This document shows positions 15,001 to 25,247 of a stretch of DNA of 64,000 bases, piece by piece. Position numbers and translations under genes: made by a program. This DNA is from Bolinopsis microptera (taxonomy: Eukaryota; Ctenophora; Tentaculata; Lobata; Bolinopsidae), in NCBI RefSeq assembly GCF_026151205.1, contig NC_087080.1, forward strand, positions 13,277,337-13,341,336, given 5' to 3'. Position 1 is the stretch's first letter. Every line of letters starts with the position of its first letter. The notes beneath the pieces were generated by a model. It did not search any database and had not been told where the DNA came from. It was given only the letters and a program-made list of their open reading frames with translations.

Positions 15001-16587
15001 TGAGGGATGTCTCATTCGGCTGATATAGGGCTACATCTGATTAGACTAACTTTAAAGTATGTGTTAATAGAGAGAGAGACTGGTCTCAAGAGGTATAATT
15101 ACACATTATTATTGTGTTATATCCCAAAACAATAGCTACAAATGTGTACTGTGTAACCAATAATAATTCATATTGATTCCCTGGACCCTGAATAATATCC
15201 ACCAATATGTCCACCCTTATCATAATATTATGTATCATCATATTATGTAACCTAAACAAAGTTTGAGCCCTATTAATATACTGTCGGTGTAAAAGGTGAC
15301 AAAAGGTGAAAAAAGGTGTCTTACCTCAATGGCTTGGTTTGTGCTGGCGTTCTTCTCATCCATGAACTTCTTGCGTTTGTTAAAGTGTTCGGGAAGGAAA
15401 TGCTCGCTGTCTTTCATCAGCTCGCGTGCAACATCTGGCTTCGTAAAACCGAAGAACTCGGGACCTGACCACCTCTTGTTGGTGTTCACATCTAACAGGT
15501 CCAGGATTTTGTTGGCTGCTGCGCTCGCTGAAGATTCTATCACCTGAACAATTGTGGAGGTAGACAACACGCCGATAAAATCTGTCATTAAAAAGAATCT
15601 GATTATAACTTTTTATTATTATAGTGATGGCCGACTTTGATATGTATCGAATTATCGTTATACGGTGGGTGAGTGATTTGATACTGTACAAATTAATGGC
15701 GGTGGATAATGATAATAACTATAATTACCAACAAGGTGTTCTATTATTCCAGAGAAATTTATCCGCAACTTGGTATAACTTGGTATGTATAACTAAACAA
15801 GTGCACTGGCGGAGGGATCGGGATACGTTTGAAGTTATAATCATGTCACAGAACAGCCATATTTTAAAGATTGTCTTGATTTACAATCACTAGACATCCA
15901 TCAAGAAACTGGCTGCAATGTCCGGCTGCAGAGCAGCTGCCATCTTATTTTTAAAGAGCTGTGTTTTGTTTAACACGGTGTTTGGAGTTCAGTTCCAGAT
16001 ATTGAGGCGTGACAGGACAGCTGCAGGAGAGCAGGTAATGTATTGACACATTTTCAAATTGCAGCTCCCGTCTTCAATATTCGCTTTCTATTTGATTGAC
16101 TGCAAAGTATCGGCTAGTTATAGCTTATTGGTCGGCGCGATTGCCGCTAATCGTGCGCCGCCACTGCGCAAACTGTGCGGCGCCACAAAGCTTACCCCGT
16201 TAATTCCTCTGATAATAGCACTTTAATATCCCTTCAACAATATCGGAAATTCTATTTAACCTGTGTCGAGAAGCCGTGCTGTAAACGGCTAGATCCAAAC
16301 GCTAACATATATATCATATTGTGAAATTTGAGAACAGTCCCCCTGAGACGATCGTGAGACTAAATATACCCCATATCTCTACTGTTCAAGGCGGGGGATG
16401 GTATCCAACTTATCCCACCTATCATATAACCAGTTAGTATTTTAGAGGCAGGTCAAGTGGAGGTGAAACAACATTGAGTGTGAAGTGTGGTGGAAGCTGG
16501 GCTCGGCTGCCGACTCAAGTGTTAACTTGAGTAGGCGGAGACTGGAGAGAGAGAGTATGACTGTATCTGTAGGCGGAGACTGGACAC

Positions 16588-16619
<32 letters not shown>

Positions 16620-17681
16620 AAAGAGAGAGTTGTATCAGTGCTCTCCGGAGAGTGTCACGCCCTTTTAATCACGTGATTCCCGGCTAGCAAGTAAAAACAT
16701 GTGTACCACTCCAGTGTGATATGTGTAGAGGGCAGGTTCAGGTGTGACGTCATATTCGCCCCCACAAGGTGTAGGGGGTAACCAGAATGTGAGGAAGAGT
16801 GGTGGGAGAGGGTGGCAGAAGGTGGTTGGGAAAGGTGTGAGTTTCATATTGAGTTTTATAAAGTCAAGTGGAAAACTTGAGGAAGTTTCCTGTGTAATAC
16901 GTTGGAAGGTGCACTTGTGATTTGCGTTATAAAGCGGTTGAAAAAGGGTCAAACAGTCTAGCTGGCAACCTCTGTCTGGGATACACCATAGACGCTTAAA
17001 ATTCAGATTGAACATCAAAGTAAACATTTGTGGAGCTTTATCTTGGTTAAGAGTTCATGATCTTGGGTTTGCTTGTTTTAAACGACTTTTAACTTTGCAC
17101 TGTACCAAGGTCCAAGCTACGATATGGTATTAAGATACTATAAAAGTATAAGCCTTGCCATGTCCGTGTATCTGGTATTAAAAACAGCAGACGCACACGA
17201 TTAATAATTCAGCAGTGATCTCAGGAAACGCGTACACAACATCAAACACATTTGTAATCCAGAACTACTACTCACATCGACAATCAGGCCAGTTTTAGGG
17301 TGGGTGGCGGTACACTTGAAGCGGGGTGCGATGACGTTATCCAGCCGGACAACCCGGCAGTCTATCCCGGACTTTGTTCCGTCCGGGAAGGTAACAGGGC
17401 GTTTTGAGTGGAATCCCGGCTGGTAACGGTAGTGTTTACCCGTCCTTTCAAAATGCCACCTGAGGAATAGGGAATTGTAGAATAGATTGTAGTTTTGTAC
17501 TTTAGTATTGTAGTTCTGATGTGATCAATTACACATTTGAAATAACAATTGAAGAATGATTAAAATAAATAATCTCTAACCAGCTCATCTGTTTGGACAT
17601 TTCCTCGTTGATCTCTCCGAGGCTAATAACGCTAACTCTTCCCACGATTCCATTGCTCAGTCTATAGTGCTTACGGGACAT
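12..17681 (-). CDS. Tandem FYRN-FYRC domain protein with coiled coil and zinc ribbon (3' end beyond window)
   Basis: Sixteen exons join in frame with consistent phase: 17681-17581, 17459-17276, 15543-15325, 12268-12084, 11936-11838, 11583-11496, 11287-11174, 10033-9935, 9755-9590, 7532-7414, 6509-6396, 6207-6116, 5387-5288, 3595-3478, 3201-3086, 223-12. They give at least 708 residues. The ATG is the first after an in-frame TGA in the same exon, so a 5' UTR exon must lie upstream of about 17711. Residues 35-95 look like FYRN (YRYQPGFHSKR, then APRFKC) and 96-150 like FYRC (GPEFFGFTKPDVAREL). A second copy follows: FYRN at 293-345 (YRLQPGYRALR, GRPFYRC) and FYRC at 346-390 (GPDFFGLTRSAV). Then come a Ser/Pro/Met-rich linker (390-527), a probable coiled coil (528-600) and a C-x2-C-x6-C-x2-C ribbon at C641, C644, C651, C654. 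FYR modules occur in KMT2/trithorax proteins, TBRG1 and some histone demethylases, so a nuclear chromatin role is inferred. It is not a clear orthologue of any of these. Both FYR modules are divergent; domain naming is from motifs only. Confidence 0.75.
232..3085. other. Intron of the tandem-FYR gene
   Basis: Apart from the 33-bp tandem array at its left end, I see no coding sequence here. Near 3008-3085 there are short irregular runs of GACAGACG-type repeats just outside the exon ending at 3086, and similar ones recur at 4883-4935 in a later intron. Confidence 0.5.
301..660. repeat. 33-bp tandem repeat array
   Basis: About ten to eleven copies of a 33-bp unit, typified by ACAAGTAGTTACTACTAGTT followed by ACTTAGTAGTAGG. 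Units vary by GACA/GAGA swaps and one-base insertions (AGTAGG). Each unit carries an imperfect palindrome (TACTACTAGT against ACTTAGTAGTA), so single strands could form hairpins. It lies in the intron between the FYR-gene exons at 12-223 and 3086-3201. Confidence 0.9.
3842..3881. repeat. Short tandem triplication
   Basis: Three consecutive copies of TGTTGAGGCACT(TG) lie in an intron of the tandem-FYR gene. A minor local duplication. Confidence 0.7.
4310..4605. repeat. AT-rich low-complexity block
   Basis: Two blocks of irregular TA/ATA repeats (about 4312-4400 and 4495-4605) are separated by about 90 bp of more complex sequence. The long open frame across it on the minus strand (4694-4176) is low-complexity Ile/Tyr coding and not a gene. 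It sits in a FYR-gene intron. Confidence 0.7.
8152..9465. repeat. Dispersed repeat, two copies (8152-8297 and 9327-9465)
   Basis: Both segments start GTTATGGATAATTT, share ATTAAAACTATTAACA and GAAGCGA, and end with AAATAAAAACGGGA followed by an A-rich stretch. They are direct copies of about 140 bp with roughly one mismatch in five. A fragment of the same family lies near 8437-8505. No inverted termini are seen. The A-rich ends would suit a short retroposon, but that is not shown. Confidence 0.65.
12260..12388. repeat. Tandem duplication of a 3' splice-site region
   Basis: A unit of about 67 bp, running from CCAGCTCTG through GGTTGTTAGAATGGTACGTG and a poly-G run to GAGACAATATATTATATCT, occurs twice in a row (from about 12263 and 12330). 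The unit contains the 3' splice site used by the FYR-gene exon starting at 12268. A second intact AG acceptor with the same context therefore lies 67 nt upstream on the minus strand, at 12335. Confidence 0.85.
12495..14519. mobile_element. Non-autonomous DNA transposon with TTAA target duplication
   Basis: The element is flanked by TTAA at 12491-12494 and 14520-14523. Its ends are perfect inverted repeats starting AGGACCAGTTAACTGAAAAA. Weaker inverted similarity continues inward for about 190 bp, including a shared TGACGTCATAAAGTCCCTC block at both ends. Inside, from 12720 to 13130, are three degenerate direct repeats spaced about 150-175 bp apart, each with a (T)CGAAAAGTAAG-like block followed by TATATAAACATG. 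No transposase frame is present. TTAA targets suit piggyBac or Kolobok types; the class is inferred. It lies in the FYR-gene intron between exons 12268-12084 and 15543-15325. Confidence 0.8.
16531..16628. repeat. GA microsatellite with duplicated flank
   Basis: A (GA)n run occupies 16587-16628. The 16-mer GTAGGCGGAGACTGGA occurs twice, at about 16531 and 16570, and the first copy also leads into a short GA run. It lies in a FYR-gene intron. Confidence 0.85.
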
Positions 17682-20600
17682 AGGCAGCTCTCTTCTTCAC
17701 CCGTAGCCTGCGGAGATTTGGGTTATTAGTCAATCAATTAATTAATGAGATAATCAGTTAATTAGTTAGATAATGAGTCTACAGGCCAACTCTCCAGTGC
17801 AGTACAGGAGGGGTTTAGACTTTACAGGTTAACGTCCATATCAGCTAAGAATGTTTACAGTTTTACAGTCAGATACACGTGAGGGATTGAAGCAGTCATG
17901 TAGCCTGATTGATTTGGCAAAAACTAAAATGTTCGGATATAATCACTTCACCGTGAACAAGTCCAGAACAAGAGTTAACATGTCCAATTTGATTCGGAGT
18001 ACTTACAGACAAGGATACTTTAACGAACCGACAAAGTGATAAGGATACGAATAATGAGTGAAGGATGGCAAAGGACGCTCATTTTCTTGAAACTTAAATC
18101 TGAGGCGCCGGAAAAAAGTGTCGCAGTGTATTTTACTGGGTTAATGGACCATGTTGGATAACAGAGCAAACAGTAGTCAGTGTTTAGGAAATGGCTATGA
18201 CAAAGAGTCGCAATAAACGGTTAAAGGCTTTCTTATTTATAAAGAAAACTTACTACAGTGCAGTGCTAGCTCGTACGGTAGGAGGACAAGCTTGGAGAAT
18301 CTGTTGATCTAATGTTGAAGCTCAATGGTAGAGTAAGCATTCATAGGAAATGCAGTTTAGCGATACAAGACATACAACTACAGACCATGAAGATATTTCT
18401 ATTTAATAAGCAGCGGACCATGTCCATTGACTACTTATTACAATTGCCTCTATGGTTAACATATCTTGGACTAAAACCAGTGTTCCTACGTCGTATCGCA
18501 ATCAACAGAGAATAGAAGGATATATGCCTTATCCATTGTTGAGTTTATGACTAATTTAGACCAGGGATTTTAAGAATGCAAAGAGGAGGGGGAAAATAGT
18601 TTCACTGCATACTTACGATTTAAAAGATATTACTCCAATTGAATCCAACACGTACACGCACGGGGATAATATAGAGAAAAATTACAAGGTTGATCATTCA
18701 GCTGTGATTCAGCAGGGTATAAAATCTATAAGATCCTAATTTTTGATCGGAACTAGAGAAAACGACCAACCCAAGAAGCACGATCTCCGAGTATTTGACC
18801 GTCTAACTGGAGAAAAGATAGGGTGAGGCTAGAAAAGAGGGCAGCTTATTTAAAGGAGTTAAGTGTGTTAGTTGGCAGAGCTGGGTTTGCAGCGTGTTTC
18901 TCCCTCCAGAACCCACTTTGATATAACCCACAATATGTTAGACATCTCTGCTAATCACAGGACTGGCATTGTCTGCACTCTGCAGCCGGCATTGTTTATT
19001 TGCAAGTCCTTTACTTCTACCTTTTGTAATAGTCGCTCACACAACCGTGCGGCTGGGTTTCAAATGGCTGATTTTTGGCATGTATGCAGGATTTGCGTTT
19101 CTTTAAATGAGGCTCTCAAAGGAGGGGTAATTGAAGGGGTTGCACGTAGCTGAAACGAGTAGCATGCAAGTGGATAAGTCAACCACGAGCCGATTATCTG
19201 TATTACTTGGCAAAGTTCCATCACCACAGTTATTTCAAATGATGAGGAAACTAAAGCAGTGTGTCCACACGCAGTGTTGGAGAATCATTACCAGGGGCAG
19301 GGTCCAAAACAATGTAGTTCATTACCCTTGTTTCAATGGAAATGTCCTTCACAAAGGATAAAGATATGCATCACATCTGCAGAATAACAAATGATACGTA
19401 TAATTAGAAAACAACGTGACGTTGTCTACAAAATCACTTAAATAGATCTGTGATCAGCTAAGTGAATACACTGTCAAGTTACCATTCCTGGAACCAATAA
19501 TTACTTACTAAGTCAACTGATCACCGTCACAACAACAACACTGGTTTTTACTCAAAAGATTACAAAGACAATGATTCGACCAAAATCCAGAAATCTGTAA
19601 AATCTTTAATCGGGGGGCATGACAAACGTATCGAATAAATTCTTTGATGGCCCACTGTAATTTATTGTGCGTAATGAAGGGCAGACTGGAAATCTCCCCC
19701 TGACAAAGAAATATTATCCAGGCACTATCATGGTATCGATACTTAATCTATATAATCTTATTGGGGCTTTACACCAGTGAAGTCTATTAACATTAAGACT
19801 TGATTTCAAGACTTGCAAATAACATACTTGCAGTAGGGGGCACCAGTTAATCAGTGAGTCGTGATAATTTGCACTAATAAACATTTTTAGGGTCGAGGTG
19901 TGCGTGATCTAGCTCTATACATTGCAAACCTTTGATTATTTCACGTTTATAGAGAAAGAAGTGCCACAGAGCAGTTACTACAATGTCGTTCCTCAGAACT
20001 ATAAGTGAGAGCTGTCTCCGAAAGAGAGAGAGAGCGAGGGAGAGAGAGAGAGAGGGGGGCGAATGTCACAAAACAAAAAGGATATATGGTTGAGTCAATG
20101 CAATAGCGTGCGACGAATAAGTTCAGCAGATCAAATAAAATATATTACGAATTATCCGGGGGTGGTACACGGTTCAGGCAACATGAGTGGTGACCAGGGC
20201 AAAGACTAGTGATCCCAACCTATATATAATATATCATGTGTGGTATTATATATAAGATAAATTTTACAATTAAAGTTTCTAGAGCTGAGAGTGCGGGTCA
20301 GGGAGCAGGTGTCCGTATGACTAGTCACTAGCACCCAATATAGGGATATTGATGACAAAAGTCCAATAATCACTTAACGACGAGGGACCTTTCAGGCCAG
20401 CTGAGGTGGTATGATGTTTTTTGAAGTACTACTATTGTAAAAATGGAGGCTCCGAATCCTCGAAACACGATATTTATGTTAGTCGAATTATATAGTTTAT
20501 TGTTGGGTGGTTGGCGCGCTTAGCAGGCTAATGCAAGGGAGATGCTGGCAGAGGAAGTGAGGTTGTTGTACTGTGATAATATGAACATAATACTAAACTG

Positions 20601-23600
20601 TGATTATCTACAATTCATCAAGTCAGTGTCGTGAGTCTTACTGAGGAGCAGGGGCACATCAAAACATGTGCGCAATTCTCAGTTCATCTTGATACGGGCG
20701 CTATAATAGGTTCAGCGCACTATAAGTTATAGCCCTACACTACGTGCTATAACCCTATGCGTATTCTCACGCATATTCTTGTAACTCACCACTCACCAGG
20801 CATCAAGAGCCACGTGCCTGACACCAAACAATATATTTCTAACTGCAAGAAAGAGAGACCAAAAAAACCACGACAATCAACAAAAACTAAAAAAGCGATT
20901 AAAGCGACTGAGGGAGGGCTCCACTATATTGTATTTTTTAGCTAAAGTTTATATATCATCACTCAATAAGTGGTAGCGGCAGGGCTCACGTTACGAGTAG
21001 GATCTATATATAAAGTTCCTGCCGAGGTCTGAATTGATTTAGTGAACATATTATATTTTATATAATACACCGATGTTCAGCTGGGGAGGCAAGTCGTTAG
21101 CCGCGCGCTGCGAGAGGGGGGTTAGAACTATACTGCAACCTCTCTCTCCTGGTTCGCAACACCTGGCGTACGCGCTGTTCACTAGTCTCCCCCACTGCGG
21201 GTCGGTGCGCTGGTTCGAGCATATAATAATATCCTGGTGGTGCTATTTGTATAGCGACAGTGCACCAGGTCATAGCGCGCTGCGGCAGCGCCCAGTTAGT
21301 AACTTAAGCTAGTGAGTTAGGATCTCTTACAATGGATTGCTCTCAGCTCACCCGCTGTGTGCGCACCAGGCCCAACAGGGCCTATCATTCTGCAGTCCTA
21401 ATTGCTGTTGTAGTATGCCTTAGAATTTCGATTAATCGCCTGCGGCCTGGTTGCTATCCATGGTTGCCACCACCATTACCCCACGGGAATTTCGTTACCA
21501 TCAGCCGAAATTCGGTTCCATTAAACGGCTAAAGATGTGTTGGGATAATTCTGATTACTACTCAGGTAGCTAACGAAATACGGTGAACTATACTTTTAAG
21601 AGGGGCCTGATCATTAACACCCTAACTCTATTACCTGCTATGCGCATATATGATATAGTACACATACTTAGTTCGTTTATAATAAGGTAACTATTGTAAC
21701 AGTACTACTCCTTAACTTGTTTATGATAAATGCTATTACTGTTACAGCAAACCAATTACCAAGCAGACAAATGACCACCCCTCTGCTGGATAATGGTATG
21801 GAACGCAATAATGCATGCCCCCTACAAAATAATTCCGACTAAGGACCAGCTAGTTATCGGGTGACCCTGTTGAAACATTTTTGAGGGTCGAAGAAGGGGA
21901 TGATCGCTGATCAGGTGGCGTTTTTCTCATAAATCCATTAAATATCTCTCGGACCACCGCATTTTTGTCCGTTCTCAAATGCCAAATCTGATGTTGTAGA
22001 TTACTTGAACCTTAGTAAGAATAGTGTAGTATGCACAGTTCCTAGATGGACAATGCTAGTGGTTTCATAACAGTGTGATGGAAGCAGATGTTGCAAAACG
22101 TGGCGAGGAGGCGGGATATAGCACTTAGCACAATGGTCAAGTGTTTTGTACAGTGCAGGGGATCTCTCGACTGGCAGAGTTCGTAAAAAATACATGGAAA
22201 AAAATACAAAAGTCAACATAATATGATTCCATTTATCTGTAAAATCCGCTGAATCACGAACGTTTGCCATCAGAGTTCAGACATATCGGTCACTTATATC
22301 GTCTAATTGCCATGCTCAAGACAATAATACAAACACACATACTAGAAACATAACTTACGGACGAAACTTACTGGGAAGTTATTCAGGACATTTGTCTTCG
22401 AGGAAGGATGGAGGACATTTTAGGTGCTGAGCGCCATGCTAGGGAGAGATAATTAGTTAATAAGTTAATTGGTCATTAAAATTGCGAGGTTTCATTGTCA
22501 ACGAACATTAGTGTTTTTTTTTCGAGGAAACAATTTTCTGTTGCAACACAATGAATAATGATCAATTGCAATGGTGACATAGTATATTAATGAGAATTAA
22601 GATGTATGCAAGATTAAGTTGACAAGAAAACGATCATGTTCCTATCAGCAAAAACAAAATAATGAAATTGTAATGTTAAAACAATTATAAACAGCAGATG
22701 CTTCAATCACCGTCTAAATTTGAGAGTATCACCTGTTGTAAGGTTACACTTGAAACTTAACGTTTCGAAAATAAACAAATTCCGTATCCACTTCTCGCGA
22801 TCAAATGAATTAAACCAAACTTTTAAGTGCACGAATTTTTCAGAAGAAATATGAAGATATCATGACTGGCGTGGATATTGGATAAAAATGCTCGACTAAC
22901 CACAAAGCTAACATAATATTAGTTCCAGGTTCCTATATCAGAGTATTGGGGGAGATTTAGGAGGTTAATTCATCAAATGTCTGGGATATCAATTAACAGC
23001 AAACTATAGGCAGGATTTGGTAAAATGGTATCGGAAATTCAGTTCCTTAACTTATTATAGGCTTCATCAAATTTATGATTGACTAAGCCATCAACAAATA
23101 TTATTATGAACGGATAAAATTCAATGATTAAACAATCAGCGGGTTATCTAAATTGACGTAAACGTCTCGCCAGCTCTATATAAAAATAACAGCTTACTGC
23201 ATGACTTAACAGATAGGTAACCATAAGATGTTAAAACAAATAACATCTCACTCGAAGGATTACACAAGAGATGAAAATACACGTGTCACAACGTTACGAA
23301 GATAAACCTAAAATATTAACCAGGAAGTAACCCTGTATAATACACATATTTCAAGTGAGCGTACTAAGCAGGAAAAACCTATCCAGTATATATAAATATA
23401 TATATATTTACATGCACATATGTTCTGACTCGCATACCCTGGATGAATATATTATATTATATGTGTTTTTAATTTGTGAAGTGAGGCTAATAACTGGGTA
23501 AAGGGTCGTGATATCAAAGGGGTTGCCGATTTGTATGTGGGCATACTGTATGTTTACTTTCAGACGTAAAGGAGGGAGCGGGGAGGTTCACTTTCGTTAC

Positions 23601-24033
23601 TTCAGAGGGCATCTTTACCCTTACATATTGTTTATCTTTCATAAAATTGTGCTGCGCAAAGTTTTATTAGCTCCCCGCTGTTTTATCGTTCTATCTATAT
23701 ATTACAATTTTTGCTTTTAAAATGATAATTTGCGCGATTTCAAGTTTCAGGTTTCGAAAATTTACGTGGAAGTTTGAATTTTGACGAAATTTTGAAAATG
23801 TAGCATAGAATATTATAGTCCAAAACCAATTTCTTTAAAGAACACATTCGTCCCAGCCATTTCATGAATAAGTAAAAACAATGTATGGTTAGAAATTATT
23901 AATAATTTAATAATTAAAATCGAACTTGTTAAGCTCTAAAATTAAAACCTAAAAGTTATATCATTAACTTGAAGCTAAAAAATAATTACACGATGACATA
24001 ATATACATTTTTGTGTTTACCTTCTCGGCAGAT
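17682..24033. other. Intergenic or 5' non-coding region, no recognised gene
   Basis: The short open frames here resemble no family I know. It should contain the promoter and 5' UTR exon(s) of the tandem-FYR gene on the minus strand. Good minus-strand donor motifs (GTAAGTATG near 18616; GTAAGTTTC and GTAAGTTATG near 22350-22370) are candidate UTR-exon ends, but no exon can be fixed. A GA run is at 20021-20059, and the segment 21090-21300 is locally GC-rich. Confidence 0.4.
20021..20059. repeat. GA microsatellite
   Basis: An imperfect (GA)n run with a few C or G interruptions, in non-coding sequence upstream of the tandem-FYR gene. Confidence 0.85.
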
Positions 24034-24864
24034 TTAAAAATACAAGACGTAAACTAGTCGAAACAGACTGGGATCCTTTATGATGATCTGCTCGCAAAAC
24101 CCCTTCTCGTCACTCCTGTATCTGTTGTGGTGACCTGACACCACCAAAACTTTGAATACCAGCAAACAGTCCCGTCCATACTGAAAACTGAACTCTGGAT
24201 ACTCTGAAAAGTAGCACCCATCTCCAAACCTCCGTCCATGTTTAACAGGGTGGTTTGGATCGAGATTGTTCCTGATGATACTGGGAACATTGGTTAAAGC
24301 TGTGGCGTGGTAAGCAAATATTTCTTTGTGGTGTGTGTGATTATGAATCAGTCTGTTCTTTGAAGAGGTATAATTTGCCTCGATAAATAAGTTTTGAACT
24401 AGCCCGATCACTTTCACTCTCTTTAGTTTCGAGTATTTGTCATCTCGTGATCTCTTTTGACAGTGGCCATCAAACAGAGCTAGAGCGGTTCGTACACCGT
24501 CGTATTTCGTGTTTCCGATGTCTCTTAGGTCAACAGAATCAACATCAAATTTAGTCTCTCCAATTTTATCGATAAGATATTTCAAGTGCAACTCATCAAA
24601 ACTGTATAATTCCTTTGCCCGATCAACAGGTTTTGATCTGTCATCCTTTGTATCCATACAGATGCAATCATGACTCGGGTCAGTTTTCAACTTGGACTTC
24701 ACCCCCGATCCAGAAGATCGGACTTTGCTACTAAGGTTTAAGAGTTGCATCTCGTAAACTTTCCTGGTAGTACCAGTTATAGGTCCAGGTTGAGTGCCAT
24801 ATTCTCTTAGCTTCTCCCTTAGTTCACGGTCAGACAACTTATAAATATCTCCAGAGGTCAACAT
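24034..24864 (-). CDS. LEM-domain / PARP catalytic-domain fusion protein
   Basis: A 276-residue protein from one uninterrupted frame. Residues 4-44 match the LEM domain, including LSDRELREKLREYG followed by GPITGTTRKVYEMQL. LEM domains bind BAF and so tie proteins to chromatin at the nuclear lamina. A basic linker and a helical region (about 85-175) follow. Residues 180-276 look like an ADP-ribosyltransferase core of the PARP type: H186 in the YHATA motif, Y218 in FGDGCYFSE with FQYGRD after it, and E258 in FCEQIII, which falls where PARP1 has its catalytic Glu. The H-Y-E triad of active PARPs thus appears present. The catalytic region is short and no transmembrane segment is visible. It lies 383 bp downstream of INTS14 on the same strand. 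I know of no described protein with this pairing; the function (lamina-tethered ADP-ribosylation) is inference. Confidence 0.85.
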   Translation of the reverse strand: MLTSGDIYKLSDRELREKLREYGTQPGPITGTTRKVYEMQLLNLSSKVRSSGSGVKSKLKTDPSHDCICMDTKDDRSKPVDRAKELYSFDELHLKYLIDKIGETKFDVDSVDLRDIGNTKYDGVRTALALFDGHCQKRSRDDKYSKLKRVKVIGLVQNLFIEANYTSSKNRLIHNHTHHKEIFAYHATALTNVPSIIRNNLDPNHPVKHGRRFGDGCYFSEYPEFSFQYGRDCLLVFKVLVVSGHHNRYRSDEKGFCEQIIIKDPSLFRLVYVLYF

Positions 24865-25247
24865 CAGTCCTTATTATAAAGCTATAAGGTAATAAGTTAA
24901 GAAAATTAACACGCTCACGACAACAGAGAAAAACGTTGGGGAAACAAAGGAACCGTAATTTTTAAATGCCATTGGATGGCAAAAATTACTACGACAAATT
25001 TTTAAATCACAATAATCCACGTAATGCTAATGAAGAGAATTAAAGGCATAAAAGTTACATTAAATCAATATTCATGTGAATTGTGAAATATTATGTCGAA
25101 GATCAAAGATAAAAATGAAATGATATCACGGCTCAGGTATCCCAAGTTGGCCTTTCTTCCATGATAATATAAATTCGTCGGAATTTGGACAAATACAATA
25201 GAACTAGCTACTTTCCAAGTATTAACAATATTCAGTTCATCTAATTA
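24865..25247. other. Spacer between INTS14 and LEM-PARP genes
   Basis: 383 bp of AT-rich sequence that must hold the 3' UTR of INTS14 and the upstream region of the LEM-PARP gene, both on the minus strand. No repeat or further gene is seen. Confidence 0.5.

Noticed and set aside
18872-19361. Open frames in the region upstream of the FYR gene
   Set aside because: They have no recognisable domain or splice context and a length expected by chance.
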